From NCBI RefSeq assembly GCF_047663525.1, contig NC_092607.1, positions 7,039,001 through 7,103,000 of the forward strand: 64,000 nucleotides of DNA. The letters run 5' to 3'. Shown one piece after another: positions 22,201 to 40,939 of the stretch. The DNA is from Anas platyrhynchos. Taxonomy: Eukaryota > Chordata > Aves > Anseriformes > Anatidae. Position 1 is the first letter of the stretch; the number at the start of each line of letters is the position of its first letter. The notes below the pieces were generated by a model. It did no database searches. It was not told the DNA's origin and saw nothing but the letters and a program-made list of their open reading frames with translations. A program made the position numbers and the translations under genes.

Positions 22201-25200
22201 TTCTTCAAACAACTTTTGAAGAGATGAATGTGCATGAGGAAAAAGTAATCCAGTTCAAAAACAGTTGATTTCAAACAAGTTTTACAAAGTCCCTAAACAA
22301 AAGCCATTAAAAAATTATTTGTTATGGGATCAGAAGAAAAATCTCAAGATGAATTCACATCTATTGAAAATACAATAAATATGGAGCAGGAAGAAAGTGT
22401 CTGCAAGACTGGAGTTTCATGAAATCTGTGTTAAGTCTGCTATTATTCAACATGTTCATACGTGACCTAGATAATGTGAGTTATAAGGGACAACGTTGCT
22501 AGCGCTACAAAACTGATAAAACTCAGCAGCAGATAAATCTCAAGTCGGAATTATTGGGAAATGCAAATGTGAATGAAATTCAGCTTCAGCCAATGCTAAG
22601 TAATACGTAAGTGGAAATACAACTCGCTCTCAGTTATCACTTCAGAAAGTACCCAGTGTCACTGCAGACAGTGCTATAAAAAATATCAGCTCACTGAGTC
22701 AGCAATAGTAAGAAAAGGGAAAAAAAAAGAACATCAGAAACTATAGCTAAAAGAAGAAGCAAGAGCAAACCAATGTCATGCCCAAACCTCTGGTATATCC
22801 ATATTCAGAATGCTGCCTACAGCTCTGTCTGCTTAGGAGCAGAAAAGACTGAGTACACACAAGCAGAAAACGCAGAATACAGAATGCAAAAATAATTAAA
22901 TAAAAAATTCACAGCTGCTGACTTGATAACTGCAGGGAGGGCAGTTGTATCCAGCTGATAAAGGGATTTATCAAACAGCTTTGTGAAGTCTCTTGGGTTC
23001 TCATCTCCTTCTTGCAGACAGACTCGCAGTTGTTCAGACAGCGCAGCTGCATCTGGGAGCATGGTATAGTCTGAAATCTGAACATACGCACAGACACACA
23101 CTGTTATGATTTAAAAAGAGCAATCCATTTACATAGCCTCTTTCTAGTTTATACCTCACCTAGAATCTCATCCGTAAGTAATTATTTCACTCTTCACTGG
23201 GTATGACCCTTTGCAGTGCAGATTACTAGATCAGGAAACTGTGCAAATTCTGCTATATTAGCTGTAGAACTACTTGCCACATGAATGGACTGTCTGAATT
23301 TATGTTAATTCTTGTTAAAGTAAAAAAAAAGACAGCTAAATAGTCAACTGTGCAAAACAAGTTCATACTCCTTATGCATAAGAAGTATACACTTTTTCGT
23401 ATTTCTAAATAAAAATAACATTTGCATATGCGAGTTAAAAAAAAATAACCTAAACTAAATTTGATATAAACTAAAGTGCATACGTACTAACATGGAACAG
23501 CAAATAATCTCATAAACACAGGCAAATTGGGAAGAGCTTTTCACTGAAACTGTACGAACAAGCACCAATCTAAGTCTAACATATATGGTTTTTTCAATTT
23601 ATATTTCATGCCCAGTACATCTGTCTACTCAACCTCATCCCTTGAATAAGGTGTGTGTAACAACGACGGTATTCACCTAGCTGTTAGCCATTTCACTCTA
23701 AATACATGTTTTGGCAAAACAGGTCCTGCTGGATTACACTATTATTTACTTCCTTGTGATGGATCTCTCTTACCTCAGGGTCCTCCATATCCATCTGGTT
23801 TAAATGGACATCTGATGTTGTAAGCCACTGGAAAAGCACATCCTGGGGAAGGGTAAAACTTTAATTTCAGGAAAGTCTGAGTAATCTGCTATAGTACTTA
23901 AACATTCAAATTAATTTAATAAATTAAATGCAGAGAAAAAGAAAAAATGGGTAATAAGTCAAATAATATCTAGGGATAAAATACAAACTTTATACGTATT
24001 TGCTTAGGGAAGCAATGAGTTGTGACAATGATCATACTTTGTGTGAGATGTATGCTTTCAGGAAAACACCCTGCTTACACATAATGTTATACAGTGCACT
24101 TTGGAAAGTGCATCGTGATCACCACATATCAGGAGCTATATATGCAAAGGTTTATTAATCATAAAGCAATAATAAAGCACTGAAGAAACTATGAAACAGT
24201 AATAAATAAAAGAGCTACTGACCATTTTAATAACAATAAAGTGGTGAACAGAAATAGGAAAAGGTTTTCAGAGTCCTATAACGTAAGCTGTGTCTTTAAA
24301 AACTCCTTCCTGTTACTAGTGCTCTGGCCAAGTCCCCAGGACATTAGCACAGGGTCAGAAACTCTGCACTGAATCAATTTCTTGCTCTAAGCTTTAAAAC
24401 AAACTTGGTAAGCTTGGACTTCTTTAGAACTGCTGTGATTATTATTTTTTTTTTTTTTTTAACTTACCATGATCTTACCGTTTTCTTCTTTATCTAAATA
24501 TTGATCACTGAACATGTGGCAAGATCCCAGTGCTGCCATCCTTCCACCTTTACTCTATCAATAAAGAATACAATATAGCAAAAAAATCCTTCCAAATCAT
24601 AGTTTTCGAGGCAATTGTTAATGGCATCCAATTACAAAGCAATTTAAAGAAATAAGAGATTTTGGAATAAGTAGTGCCAAAGGCAGTTTCAAACATGGCA
24701 AGCTCACAAGAGCTCAGCATTATTAAAAGAACATATGCTCTTAAGGCTCATAAAATTACAAAAAATACCGATCTGCACTTCATAAGATTAGAAAGACAAC
24801 TGGCTGGTAATCAACAAAATCCCAGTACCATCAACAGTAGCTGCACATAGGTTATTTTTGCAGAAATTTTTTTTTTTTTTCCATGAAGCAAAAAAGAATT
24901 AAGTAAATGGATGCAAACCTGAAGGACAATGACACGTGCACATGTCAATATAGCATATATGCACATCACTTAATGAGAGAAGAGTTTGGTAATTTCATTA
25001 TTTCTAATATGAAAATGCAAAATGTTCTGGTTGTTTTATTTTCATTTAGCTAAATCAAACATGCATGAAAATGCATTCATGAAACATCTTTGGAATTCTT
25101 CTCTAATCTGAATCCTTCCACAAGGACATGTATAAAAAATAGTAAGTGTTCAACAGAACAAAAATGCCTGTATGCTCCCTGCACCAACTGTGAGACTCGC

Positions 25201-28200
25201 AGCGTAACATAAGCATAAAGACTGCTGTAATGAGTTTGAAGACATCTCAGACAGAGCTCCAGCCTGTCTAACAATTTCTGATGTTTCTTACTCCATACTT
25301 TGCAAACAAAGTTTTAACTTGAATTGCACACACTTTATCCACAACAGTGTAACGAGACAGCATCCTCTGCTCTTACTTTCCACTCCTTCACTTTCTGTTG
25401 CTGTTCTTTACTGTATCTCTTCTTTGCTCCAAGAGATTTTGTTTTCCTTCTGACAAGTTTCTCTGCTCTGCCTGAAAGAGAACCCCTGTCTCTGGCTTCA
25501 TCTTCTACCTTTTTGTCTACAACTTCCGCAAACTAGACAAGGAAAAATGATGGCATCTATTTGACGTTCACATTAGGATATTTTATTGCAGGAAGAACTA
25601 CCTGCATGATGTGTAATTGTTTCCATTTCGGTGATCAACCCATGCAAAAAGCCTCTTGGAGGTACAAACAAGTTATGTGGATTTCACTTCCAGACTAATG
25701 TAGCTGTTACAATTCTCAGAAAAAAAACACTTTCTTCTAACACTTCTAAAGGTTTTTTTAGTAACACTTCTAAAGTTACGGCTTTACGTAACCTAGATGA
25801 CTTACATTACACAGACAGCTTTTTTTTACAGTAATGCAAATCACTTCAAGATTATCATGGGTGCAAGGTTAGGCATGAGCCTACAGGCCCGTAGGATCTA
25901 CGTACAAATATTGTGTCTGGAGAGGGATTTTATTTTATCTTCTGACAGCTGCTAATAAAATGCAAGTGGTAAGTGTACTTGTAAATTCACTTCATGCTGC
26001 CATATGGTCTTTGATTTACAGGGTGCATTTCAGCAACAACATGGAAGAATGAATAGTGGCATCCTCATAAAATAAAATAAAATCACCTTCCTGCCTAATA
26101 CATCAAAAAACACCGTAGTGTTAGCAACTCATCTGCACACTAAAATGTGTGCTAACCTAGTTATATCCAGGAGCAATATTAATTTGTGGTACCCATCAAC
26201 TACTAACTAGTTTTCCAAATTTATTTATTTTTAATAAACTAACAAAGGACAGATCCTCTTCCTTAACTCAGTATTAATGAAAATAATAATCTCATTAAAC
26301 AGTCACTAAAATTATGAAGAAAAAAAAATAACAAAACAAAACCATGAAACATTACAGAAGAACTAAAAATATCCCTCTGGCACCCTAATAAATAAATAGT
26401 CTTCCCTAGTGCTCCCAGAAAAAAATAAAAAACAAAAAACACAATTTTTGTGGGGAGCTGGGGCAGAATGCATGGTTTGTTTCATGAAGAATCATACCTC
26501 ATGTTGATAGAAAGCAAGAATAGGCCTGTTGAGTGGGAAGCAGACAGACCCTGTTGACAAAATAGCCACCGCTGGTTTCATCACATTCAACGTGGCACCA
26601 AATGGATACACAAAAGTGAGACCTCTGCAAAGAAATACAAAACATCCTGAAGTACCTGCATGTATCAGGTAGGCTGGACATACTTATAAGACTCAGTTTA
26701 TCTGCCTAAACTGAGCAGTTTAATTGTACACTGGTGATGGAACGTCAAAAACCATGCTTTGAAAAATTCACATCATTAAAATGACATTTTAGTCTCCTTC
26801 TACAGGCATTCCCAGGTTGACAACTCATCTCATATAACAAAGATTGCTTTTGATTTCTGTTTGTCCTGTATCTGAGAGAAGTGCAGGGCCATTAAACTCA
26901 TAGACAAATATATATTCTGAAACAAAACTGTATTAAATGCTTTTACACTTACATTTTTCCTTGTAAACAACCACACAGTTACTTATTAGTCTATAAACCA
27001 GCAGCAAGAAAGAATACAAATATATATTAAGTTATTTATGGAAAAAACGTATTCTTCTCAATGCCTTCCCACTTCTCTGCAGAATAGCACAGTACTGACA
27101 GAAAGTTAAAAATTATAACAAATGTCTATCTCGCCCTGGAGTAAAACTCTAAAAATTGCGGTTTTCCTCTTGTCTACAGCCAGACCACCCACTACCTATA
27201 GCTTATTCACATTTATGCTGTTTAATAAAACTCAGATCTACAGATGAGGGGAAAAAAAAAAGGATCTGGTCAGGAGAGTAATAATTCACCTCAAGATCTA
27301 TCACTCCTGCTCCTTACGTGGCTATCAAGAGTTACTAAACAGTCTCCTTTCCAGATGTATCCTTGAGGAGCAAGAAGCTGACATAAACATGTTAGAAAAC
27401 CTCAACACAAATGAAATAAACTCCTGCTAGATTACGAGTCTGCTAATTGAGTTAGGCTAAATCTTTTCACAGCAGCTACCTGAAAGGAAAACACTTACTG
27501 CAAGTTGCGTATGCTTCCATCTTCATCTGTTGTCTCAAGTGCTGTTTTTCCTGCAGCTTCACTGATTCCCCTAAAACATATAGAAAAGCAAAACCTAGTG
27601 AACAAACGATGGATTAACAGAGCTCACTGTAAAGGTCCATACAAGCAAAATATTTACCTATTCAAAACTCCATCAGAGATCAGAGCTTCTTTCGGGTGGT
27701 GGTACTTGTAATATACATTTCTTACAACAGCATCTTGAATTAAAAAATAAATAAATAAATAATAGCAAATTTACATCTTAACTGATCAATATGCCAGACA
27801 TAGCAATGTAAAACGAGTATAGTTCTCGGTTTCCCTGGATGTTTGCTTCTAACACCACAGCACTGGCATGCAGCTCTCAAAAGAATTCAGACCAGCATTC
27901 AGATCAGCCTTCACTACCACTTCCTTTTGCACTTAAAGGTTTAGAACAGGAATACATTTAAAAGTTCAAATAAAAATATAAAAAATAAACATCTCCATGT
28001 CTTCCACACTTCTACAGATTAAAAAAAAATCAAATTAAAAGAATACGTGTCAAGTTTGTCAAGTTCAAGTTATTTTTTAATCTATCTTCCAAAAGCACGA
28101 AGCTCATAGGGTTGATTCAAAGAAACAAACAAACAAACAAACAAACAAAAAAAAAACCACCACAGTCTAAGGGAGCAAATACCACCAAAGAGCCCAAAAA

Positions 28201-29611
28201 TATTTCATGTACACTGACACACACAGCTGATTTATATACTTTGGCTGTACAAAACCTAAGAAATGGCATTTTACTGGTCTGCTAAAGGAAAGTGCCACTG
28301 TTGATTTCGGGTGAGCACGGAGTGATTCAACTCATTAAAACGTGTGGAAACAAATTTCTAAAGTGAAAGGCCTTTTAACCAATAAGTGTAATTAGTAGTA
28401 ATTTTATTTTAGTAAATTCCACCAAAGCTGTCAAATATAGCAAAGGTACAGAGATGGCTGAGTTGCTATCAAGCCACTTGTTGCTGTCAAGTTTCCACAT
28501 CCATGGAAAGCTCTTGGTGTGCTTCACGATTAGGCTTCCATGCACATACAGATTTCAGGAGAAAATATCTCGAAAAGGTACAAAAACGTACTTTGGGAGA
28601 GGGATCTGCAAGGCTCATACCTACAAAGACTGAACCTGCCCTTTTGATTTTGCTAAAAATGTAAGAATAAAAGACATCAGCGAGTCCCATTACCATTATT
28701 GAAAACGATTCCATATTCTTCTAACAAAAAGTTAATATTTGTGCCAGATCGGGACTCCCCGCCTTCTCTCAGCATCACCAGGATGGCTCCACCATCCTCC
28801 AGGAATTTCTTCAGAACCAAAAACTAAAAGACAACAAACATCCAGAAAAAGGTACATGAAAGAAGCTAAAAGCAAGACTGCAAGAAGTTGTACCGAGATG
28901 AAGGAAGGTAAATGAGTCTGACTACTTACAATGAACTTGAATGATCCTATTAGAAAAGCAATCAAATCTTTATTTGTGTAAATTCATATAAAGGAGTAAT
29001 TCTCCTTTACTGTTCTCTTCTACTTCACATTAAGCCAATCTTAAATACAACAAACGTGCCAACAAGCCCTGACTCCTTACCTCAGCAGCACTGAACTTTT
29101 CTCTTGGACCAGCCGTTATCCACAGCCTCACCCCGAACAGCTTCTCAGATGTGATCTCATCTTTTAAGCTACGGATAGATCAGTAAGAAAATGTTATTTG
29201 GGGATGCGGTCCTGAACCACAACTTTTTTTTTCCCTCAAAGAACCAGAAACAAACAAAGCCGATTCCTTCAGTCGCTTCACAACCTTCTGTGTTGGTTTA
29301 AGGTTGGTAACCCGAGTGACGATAACCCTTAGGAATCTGAACCTATTAAATCGCAAAGAACCTCTAAAGACACACTCATTTTTTGCTCCAGAACTGGTAC
29401 AAACTGCCACAACTGCTGTTAAAATTTGTACCAAGCAGGTCTCCTCCTTTCTCCTTTTCCCCCCGGACCTGCCCCGCCGCCCTCACCTCAGGATCCTCCA
29501 GTTCCCCCTCAGCCTCTTGCGCCAGGCCTTGTAGTTGCTGGTGGGCGCGAAGGCCTCCCCCTTGGACGCGCTGAAGGCGATGGCGTTCCCGTTCCGCGGG
29601 CCCTTCTCCAT
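19225..29611 (-). CDS. IFT52: IFT52, intraflagellar transport protein 52
   Basis: IFT52 is a core subunit of the IFT-B1 complex (with IFT88, IFT70 and IFT46) that carries cargo along cilia. Thirteen coding exons join in consistent phase into 439 codons plus stop; the human protein has 437 aa. The GIFT-type N-terminal domain is visible: LKDEITSEKL, GVRLWITAGPREKFSAAE, MLREGGESRSGTNINFLLEEYG, FVYPFGATLNVMKPAVA, GSVCFPLNRPILAFY and ALGSCHMFSDQYLDKEEN. The conserved middle and C-terminal parts follow: LQLIQPLFETPLPALQPA, FRELPPPPLELFDLDETFSS, EFYIRKCGDILGV and FFQVVEFKKLNQ. The N-terminal 40 residues (MEKGPRNGN...) are more diverged than the rest. The start exon is preceded by an acceptor (TTCCCGCAG) 13 nt upstream of the ATG, so a noncoding exon probably lies in the CpG island. 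The call is secure. Confidence 0.97.
19859..20004 (-). CDS. IFT52: IFT52 coding exon 12
   Basis: Residues 376-424: TDDDLEFYIRKCGDILGVIS, KLPKEKQDAKNILEY and FFQVVEFKKLNQ. This is the C-terminal part that binds IFT46 in the complex. Confidence 0.95.
20560..20668 (-). CDS. IFT52: IFT52 coding exon 11
   Basis: Residues 340-375 and part of 376: FRELPPPPLELFDLDETFSS, then EKTRLAEITNK. This proline-rich segment is a hallmark of IFT52. Confidence 0.95.
21822..21909 (-). CDS. IFT52: IFT52 coding exon 10
   Basis: Residues 310-339: AYEQLNVKHEPLQLIQPLFE, then TPLPALQPA. Acceptor GCTGCAG, donor GCT|GTAAGT. Confidence 0.95.
22405..22610 (+). repeat. Old CR1-like LINE remnant
   Basis: TTCAACATGTTCATACGTGACCTAGAT followed by an ACAAAACTGATAAA stretch resembles the diverged RT-3' part of CR1/L3 elements. 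The copy is heavily decayed and the call is tentative. It lies in IFT52 intron 9-10. Confidence 0.45.
22923..23077 (-). CDS. IFT52: IFT52 coding exon 9
   Basis: Residues 259-309 and part of 310, including ENPRDFTKLFDKSLYQLDTT. The donor is a weak GTCAGC, but phase and homology on both sides require it. Confidence 0.92.
23774..23842 (-). CDS. IFT52: IFT52 coding exon 8
   Basis: Residues 236-258: DVLFQWLTTSDVHLNQMDME, then DPE. Phase 0 at both ends. Acceptor TTCCCCAG. Confidence 0.95.
24468..24554 (-). CDS. IFT52: IFT52 coding exon 7
   Basis: Residues 207-235: SKGGRMAALGSCHMFSDQYL, then DKEENGKIM. The exon ends ATG|GTAAGT. A second good donor (GTAAGA) lies 11 nt inside the exon and would shift the frame if used. 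Confidence 0.94.
26498..26624 (-). CDS. IFT52: IFT52 coding exon 6
   Basis: Residues 164-206: GLTFVYPFGATLNVMKPAVA, then ILSTGSVCFPLNRPILAFYQ. Highly conserved. Acceptor TTTGCAG, donor GAG|GTATGA. Confidence 0.95.
27499..27570 (-). CDS. IFT52: IFT52 coding exon 5
   Basis: Residues 140-163 and part of 164: RGISEAAGKTALETTDEDGS, then IRNL. This is a surface loop that is less conserved than its neighbours. The donor is GCA|GTAAGT. Confidence 0.93.
27658..27733 (-). CDS. IFT52: IFT52 coding exon 4
   Basis: Residues 115-139 and part of 140: DAVVRNVYYKYHHPKEALIS, then DGVLN. The donor is TAG|GTAAAT. Confidence 0.95.
28124..28156. repeat. (AAAC)n microsatellite
   Basis: About six AAAC units followed by poly-A, in IFT52 intron 3. 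Confidence 0.9.
28694..28823 (-). CDS. IFT52: IFT52 coding exon 3
   Basis: Residues 72-114 and part of 115: LVMLREGGESRSGTNINFLL, then EEYGIVFNN. Acceptor CTTTTAG, donor ATG|GTAATG. Confidence 0.95.
29081..29168 (-). CDS. IFT52: IFT52 coding exon 2
   Basis: Residues 42-71: LKDEITSEKLFGVRLWITAG, then PREKFSAAE, almost identical to human. Acceptor CCGTAG, donor GAG|GTAAGG. Confidence 0.95.
29487..29611 (-). CDS. IFT52: IFT52 first coding exon
   Basis: Residues 1-41 and part of codon 42. ATG at 29609-29611; human also begins MEK. The residues between the start and YKAWRKRLRGNWRI are GC-driven and diverged. The donor is GAG|GTGAGG. Confidence 0.88.
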
Positions 29612-30060
29612 GCGGACCAGCTGCGGGAAGGCCGGGGAGGAGCGGCCGGGAGGAGCCGCGCCGCCGACCGGGGCCGGGGCCGGGGCCGCAGCGGGGCCGT
29701 TCCCGGCTCGGCCGATCCCCGCCGCCCAGCACCGCGCACGCGTGGGAGCCGCCCCCCCCCCCTCCGCGCTGGGGGTCGTCGCGGTGGTTTGCTCCGTTCC
29801 TCGGGAAACCAGGGGGCGGGGCCGTACCACTGCGGCGGGGCGGGGGGAGCCGCGCTCCGCCCGCTGAGGGGAGCCCTGGCGCCGGGCGGAGCCTGCCCCG
29901 TCAGGGAGTCTTGAGTTCCCCCTCAGGGCTCCGCCCCGCGCCCAATTAAGGTTGTTAATTAAAAATTAGCCTCTCCACAGCACCCCCACACCTGCCTTCC
30001 TCCTCTCCTCCCACCCCAGCATTTGTTTACAGCAGGCCCAAGAGAGGGAAACACATCAGT
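29612..30060 (-). promoter_or_regulatory. IFT52: IFT52 CpG-island promoter
   Basis: Very CpG-rich sequence upstream of the first coding exon, with GGCCCC repeats and GC boxes and no TATA box. The acceptor 13 nt before the ATG implies that transcription starts in a noncoding exon inside this island. Confidence 0.7.
29796..29809 (-). promoter_or_regulatory. IFT52: X-box-like (RFX) inverted repeat
   Basis: The minus strand reads GTTTCCCGAGGAAC: two half-sites GTTTCC and AGGAAC around CG. RFX factors drive many ciliary genes through X-boxes (GTNRCC-N-RGYAAC). This copy deviates at two positions, so it is only a candidate. It lies about 190 nt upstream of the IFT52 ATG. Confidence 0.45.
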
Positions 30061-30548
30061 GTATGCACTTTAATATAAACCGTGGCATTTTTCTAATGCC
30101 TCCAGCATGTACAAGATAGGGGCTGATAATGTAAATAAAAAAAAAAAAGTCAAGAGTGAGCATTACCCCATTTTTAGAAATGCCCTTATTTATCCATGTG
30201 TTGTACATAAGTTACAATTTCTTATCCCCCTCTCTCCTCCCCACAGGAACCCAAGAACTTGGAGAGGAAAAAAAAAAAGAATAGGAAGTGACATTCAATA
30301 AGTACACCAGCATTTAAATTAAGGCAGAATAAATAACTCTTCTACATCTATGATCAACTGTGACAGGCATTTCCAGAGCACCCCAGGAGCACAGAAGCCA
30401 GGGTTGTAGGGAGGAGAGAATACCTCTCCTGGGGGGCTCCAGCACCCCCACCCCATGCTCCCTGTGCCCATTTCAGTGTTTGTGGTCCTCAGGAGAAGTC
30501 AAGCACATGCTGTGAAAGGATTCCCACCCTCCGCTTCCCCACCAACTT

Positions 30549-30554
30549 TTTATT
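30549..30554 (-). terminator. SGK2: SGK2 poly(A) signal AATAAA
   Basis: AATAAA on the minus strand about 870 nt after the SGK2 stop; the transcript would end near 30530. An ATTAAA variant at about 30066-30072 is an alternative. Confidence 0.5.
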
Positions 30555-31417
30555 TTGACAAACAACACAGCCCCTTCTACATCGATTTTTACATACAGCA
30601 GCCCGGTCCTGGGTCAGAGGGAGAGCCAGTGGTCATCGGCAAGAACTGGCTCCTGTGAGAGGCTACAGCCCACTTCAGAGTTTACAAACCCATAAGCTGT
30701 CGTTGGAGCAATGAAAGATGATCAGTGTCTGAGCCCAGGATGAGGAAATGGCTTCCTTCCACAAGTAGCAGTGCTCATCCCAGCTGCTGTGGCAGCTCTG
30801 TTTCTTCAGCAACACCTGCTGAATCCTGCATTTCTGCTCTAGAGCATTAAAATCTAACATGCACCTCTGCTGCTACCAGATCTTTAATGGCTTAGGTGGC
30901 AGATTCACTGAACTACCCCAGTTTAACTCAAGCCTGGCCACCAGTAACCAGACTGCTTGTTCCACAACCACTTAAATGAGCACTTCCACTTGAAGGGAGC
31001 CACTGCTGTATGTAGGGTGAAGAGTTTCCCTCTGTTATAGGAAAGCAAAGCAGTCATACATAGCTGGGCAGCATTAGTTCCACACACACAGCTGTGATGT
31101 GAATGATGATACATACCTCAACCATAGATACAACCCCAGTGAATACAATTCTGCCAAGTAGTACAAGACACTCGGGAAAAATAATAATAACTGGTGTCCC
31201 ACTTTCCCTGCCAGGGAAACACACATATAGAGGGAAATCCAAACAGCACAGATTAAGAGCTCTGTTCCATCCCAGCCAGTTAGTGTATTAGTCCCCCTCA
31301 CCATAAGCCATGAGCAGAGGACAGTGCCATTTCTTTCAAAAAGGAAAAAACAAACAAACAAACAAACACATAAAACCCATTCAGTTAAAATCTGGCTTCT
31401 TAAAGCCTTTATAAAAC
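30555..31417 (-). other. SGK2: SGK2 3' UTR (probable)
   Basis: No coding potential was seen. It contains an (AAAC)n tract at about 31339-31368. Extent is inferred from the stop codon and the AATAAA. Confidence 0.5.
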
Positions 31418-38389
<6,972 letters not shown>

Positions 38390-39445
38390 TAAAAAAGCAA
38401 CTCGTTCAGCACTGGGGAAGAGAAGGGCAGGGAAGTATTGACAACAAAAACTTTAAAAAAAAAAAAAAAGCAGCTTCCCACCATTAACCTACCAAGGATC
38501 AGTGCACGCTCCCCCCGTCAGAGAAGCCCCCAGATGTGCTCCCCAAATATCCCCCCAGCAGCACTGCTGCGCCCCCAGGGTTAGGGGCACGACAACAGGA
38601 GGTGGGGGAGAAAAGCTTCCTGGGTGCACAGGGGTTCAAACAAGCACAGCCATCCCAAACACCATGCTGAGGGCACTGACACGCGAAGAAGCCCAGCAGA
38701 GCCCCAGCAGCACAGGACGAGGGCTGGACGGGGCTGCAGCCCTCTAGGCAGGACCAGACCCACCCCGAGCAGTGCCCCAGGCACCAACCCCACCAAGCAG
38801 GGATGCTGCAGCCCCCAGCCCCACAGCCCAGGCTCCCACACAGGGCAGTTTTGGGGCTGTCAAATTGCAGGGAAGAGGGGCTGGGGTCTCAGCAGCACTT
38901 GTTGGCTCAGATCTGCCCCATGCGAGCAGCACTGGGTCCTGCCACCCCAGAGATTGCCCGTGGTTTTAAGGTTTCCCCTACAGCCCTTACAAAAACCAGG
39001 ATTAAACAGATGTCAGAGAGAGAGGGGAGGAGGAAAAGAGCTCTGTTCCCTTCTCCCTGCCCCAGAGAGCTTTGTCCATCCCCCCGAGTCCCCACCAACC
39101 TCCAAAACCCCACAGAGAGGCCCTGTAGGCTCCTATCCCCCTGTGCCTCAGCCTCCCTGGTACAAAAGGGGCCCTGAAGACCCCGCCAGCCCCCCAGGGT
39201 CTCACCTGCGAGCGATGCCCCTCACTACCCCCACACACAGATCCACGGCCATCCCAGAGCCCCCTGGCCCTGCGGCAGGGGGGACACGGCCGGAGATGCC
39301 GGGTGGCAGCGGGCGCTGGCGGCCGCCCCGGGGACAGCCCACATCTGGCCCGTGCCAGCCAGCTCCATCCACCGCCGGGCTGGGCAGCCTGGGGCTGGGC
39401 TTTTAAAGGGCTCTCAGCCCCTGGCTGGGGGGCTTCAGTACTCAC

Positions 39446-39515
39446 TACGAGCAGAGCCTGGAGCCGGACGCCTTGATGGTTTGTCCTATCCTCTCGCGGC
39501 CGTGCCTGATAAGTT
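39446..39515 (-). CDS. SGK2: Possible extra SGK2 5' coding exon
   Basis: A 70-nt segment bounded by acceptor TTTCCCCGCAG and donor GTA|GTGAGT. Read as LIRHGRERIGQTIKASGSRL plus CS, it joins the next exon in frame (YAERVAFL then MDRS). It could be 5' UTR, but the open frame across the junction suggests an N-terminal extension. Confidence 0.5.
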
Positions 39516-39592
39516 CTGCGGGGAAAGTTGGAGAAGCGGAGCCGGTCAGCCGGCGGCGCGAGCGCACAGAGGCACGTTTGTTCTGCACTGAC

Positions 39593-39638
39593 CTTGCTCC
39601 TCTCTCCACAGCCACCCTCCTCCCCCTTCCACCCACAT
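39593..39638 (-). CDS. SGK2: Possible alternative SGK2 start exon
   Basis: The ATG at 39636-39638 opens MWVEGGGGWLWREEQ and ends at donor CAAG|GTCAGT in the phase needed by the 39446-39515 exon. The result would be a 410-aa SGK2 with 46 extra residues. The intron between the two would be 77 nt. The protein sequence is not conserved in anything I recall. Confidence 0.35.
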
Positions 39639-40939
39639 TCCGAAATACCCGGGGAGTTATAGGAACCAGGACGGCTCCCCTCCCGCCCCCACCACCTGGA
39701 GCCCTCAGTAGGGCAGGAGCCCTGCTGCAGGCACCCTCTGCCAGGGCAGGGAGGGGTCCCAGGCTCCAGCACCGCCACCAAACCTCCACCAGGCACCCCG
39801 AGTCCCCAGGAGGGACAAGGGGAGCGCTCACAAGGACGATGCTGTGCTGGGCGACGTCACACGCTTGGCACATCCACTGCCCCTTTCATTCAGGACCGGG
39901 TAATTGGGGACGTGAACGAGACCTTTCAGGGCCCCGCAGGAGGTGAGCCAGCACACACACACCATGATGAGCAGCCCAAGGACACGCAGCCAGAGCCAGC
40001 ACCGGGATTCCCGCTGAGGAGCATCCCCACGGGCTGCTGCCACCACCCCTCATCATCACCTCCGAGGAAGAGCCAAGCCCCGAGCCCACCACACGGAGCG
40101 AGTGGAACAGCCTCAGGAGCACAACCTGAGCCGGGGAGCTCCTTGTTTTGGTTAGCAGGAGATAGCAGAAATATTCAAAGGCTTGTTTGCACTCCGGCTC
40201 AGCCCTAGTTTTGATTTTGGAGAGAAGGAAAGATCCAAAACATTCACAGAAACACAGGCTTCTCCAGCAGCACAGGACTGGTGAGGAACCAGCCGGGCTG
40301 CGGCTTCGGAGTTTCTGAACCAGCAGGGAAAGCCGGGATGTGAAGAAAAACCCAGCAGCCCTTCAGCTTCCATCAGCCTGGTCACTGGCACACTGACCTT
40401 ACCTGATACCTCATCCCACAGCAGCTGCAAGGGCACCCCTGGAGGGACAGCACCCAGACAGGCCAAGCCCCATCCCCTCCCACCGGGCAGAGTCCTCCTT
40501 TCCCTGGCTGTCTGCCTGGATCACCGAGATCTGCTGAAGGTCACCCGAGCCAGGGGCTGCATCTGTCCCCCAGACCTGTCCCACGCTGCAGGACAGGCTG
40601 CCAGCTCCCACAGCACAGGGGCGAGCTGACCCTGCAAAGGGCAGCAGGCAGGGGGTGATGCAGCGAGCTCTCCCAGCCCCTGTGTGAAGCAGCCCAGCCA
40701 AGCCCACGCAGCTCAGCTCTTCACTCCTGGCGTGTGCCCGCAGCTCTAGCAGCTGATGCAGCCTGTTCTCGCCAGATCTGAACCCCCACAAGCCTGTTTT
40801 TAGACCCAGATTCAGCTCAGACACCGCTCTGATCTCAGATTCGGGGAGGAAAGTCGCTCCTTTCAGGTGCAGGTGGACAGTTTGCAGCCTGGGCATCCTG
40901 GAGAGCACGTGGGCAAGCCCTGGGAACACATCCACTCAC

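Noticed and set aside
38624-39406. 260-codon plus-strand frame and its 264-codon minus-strand counterpart
   Set aside because: GC-rich sequence open on both strands with low-complexity products. Only the short splice-bounded segments near 39.5 kb were kept.
40411-40935. 174-codon minus-strand frame with LRR-like LQTVHLHLKG
   Set aside because: It starts inside the donor of the 40940 segment; the leucine pattern is too short to support an LRR protein.
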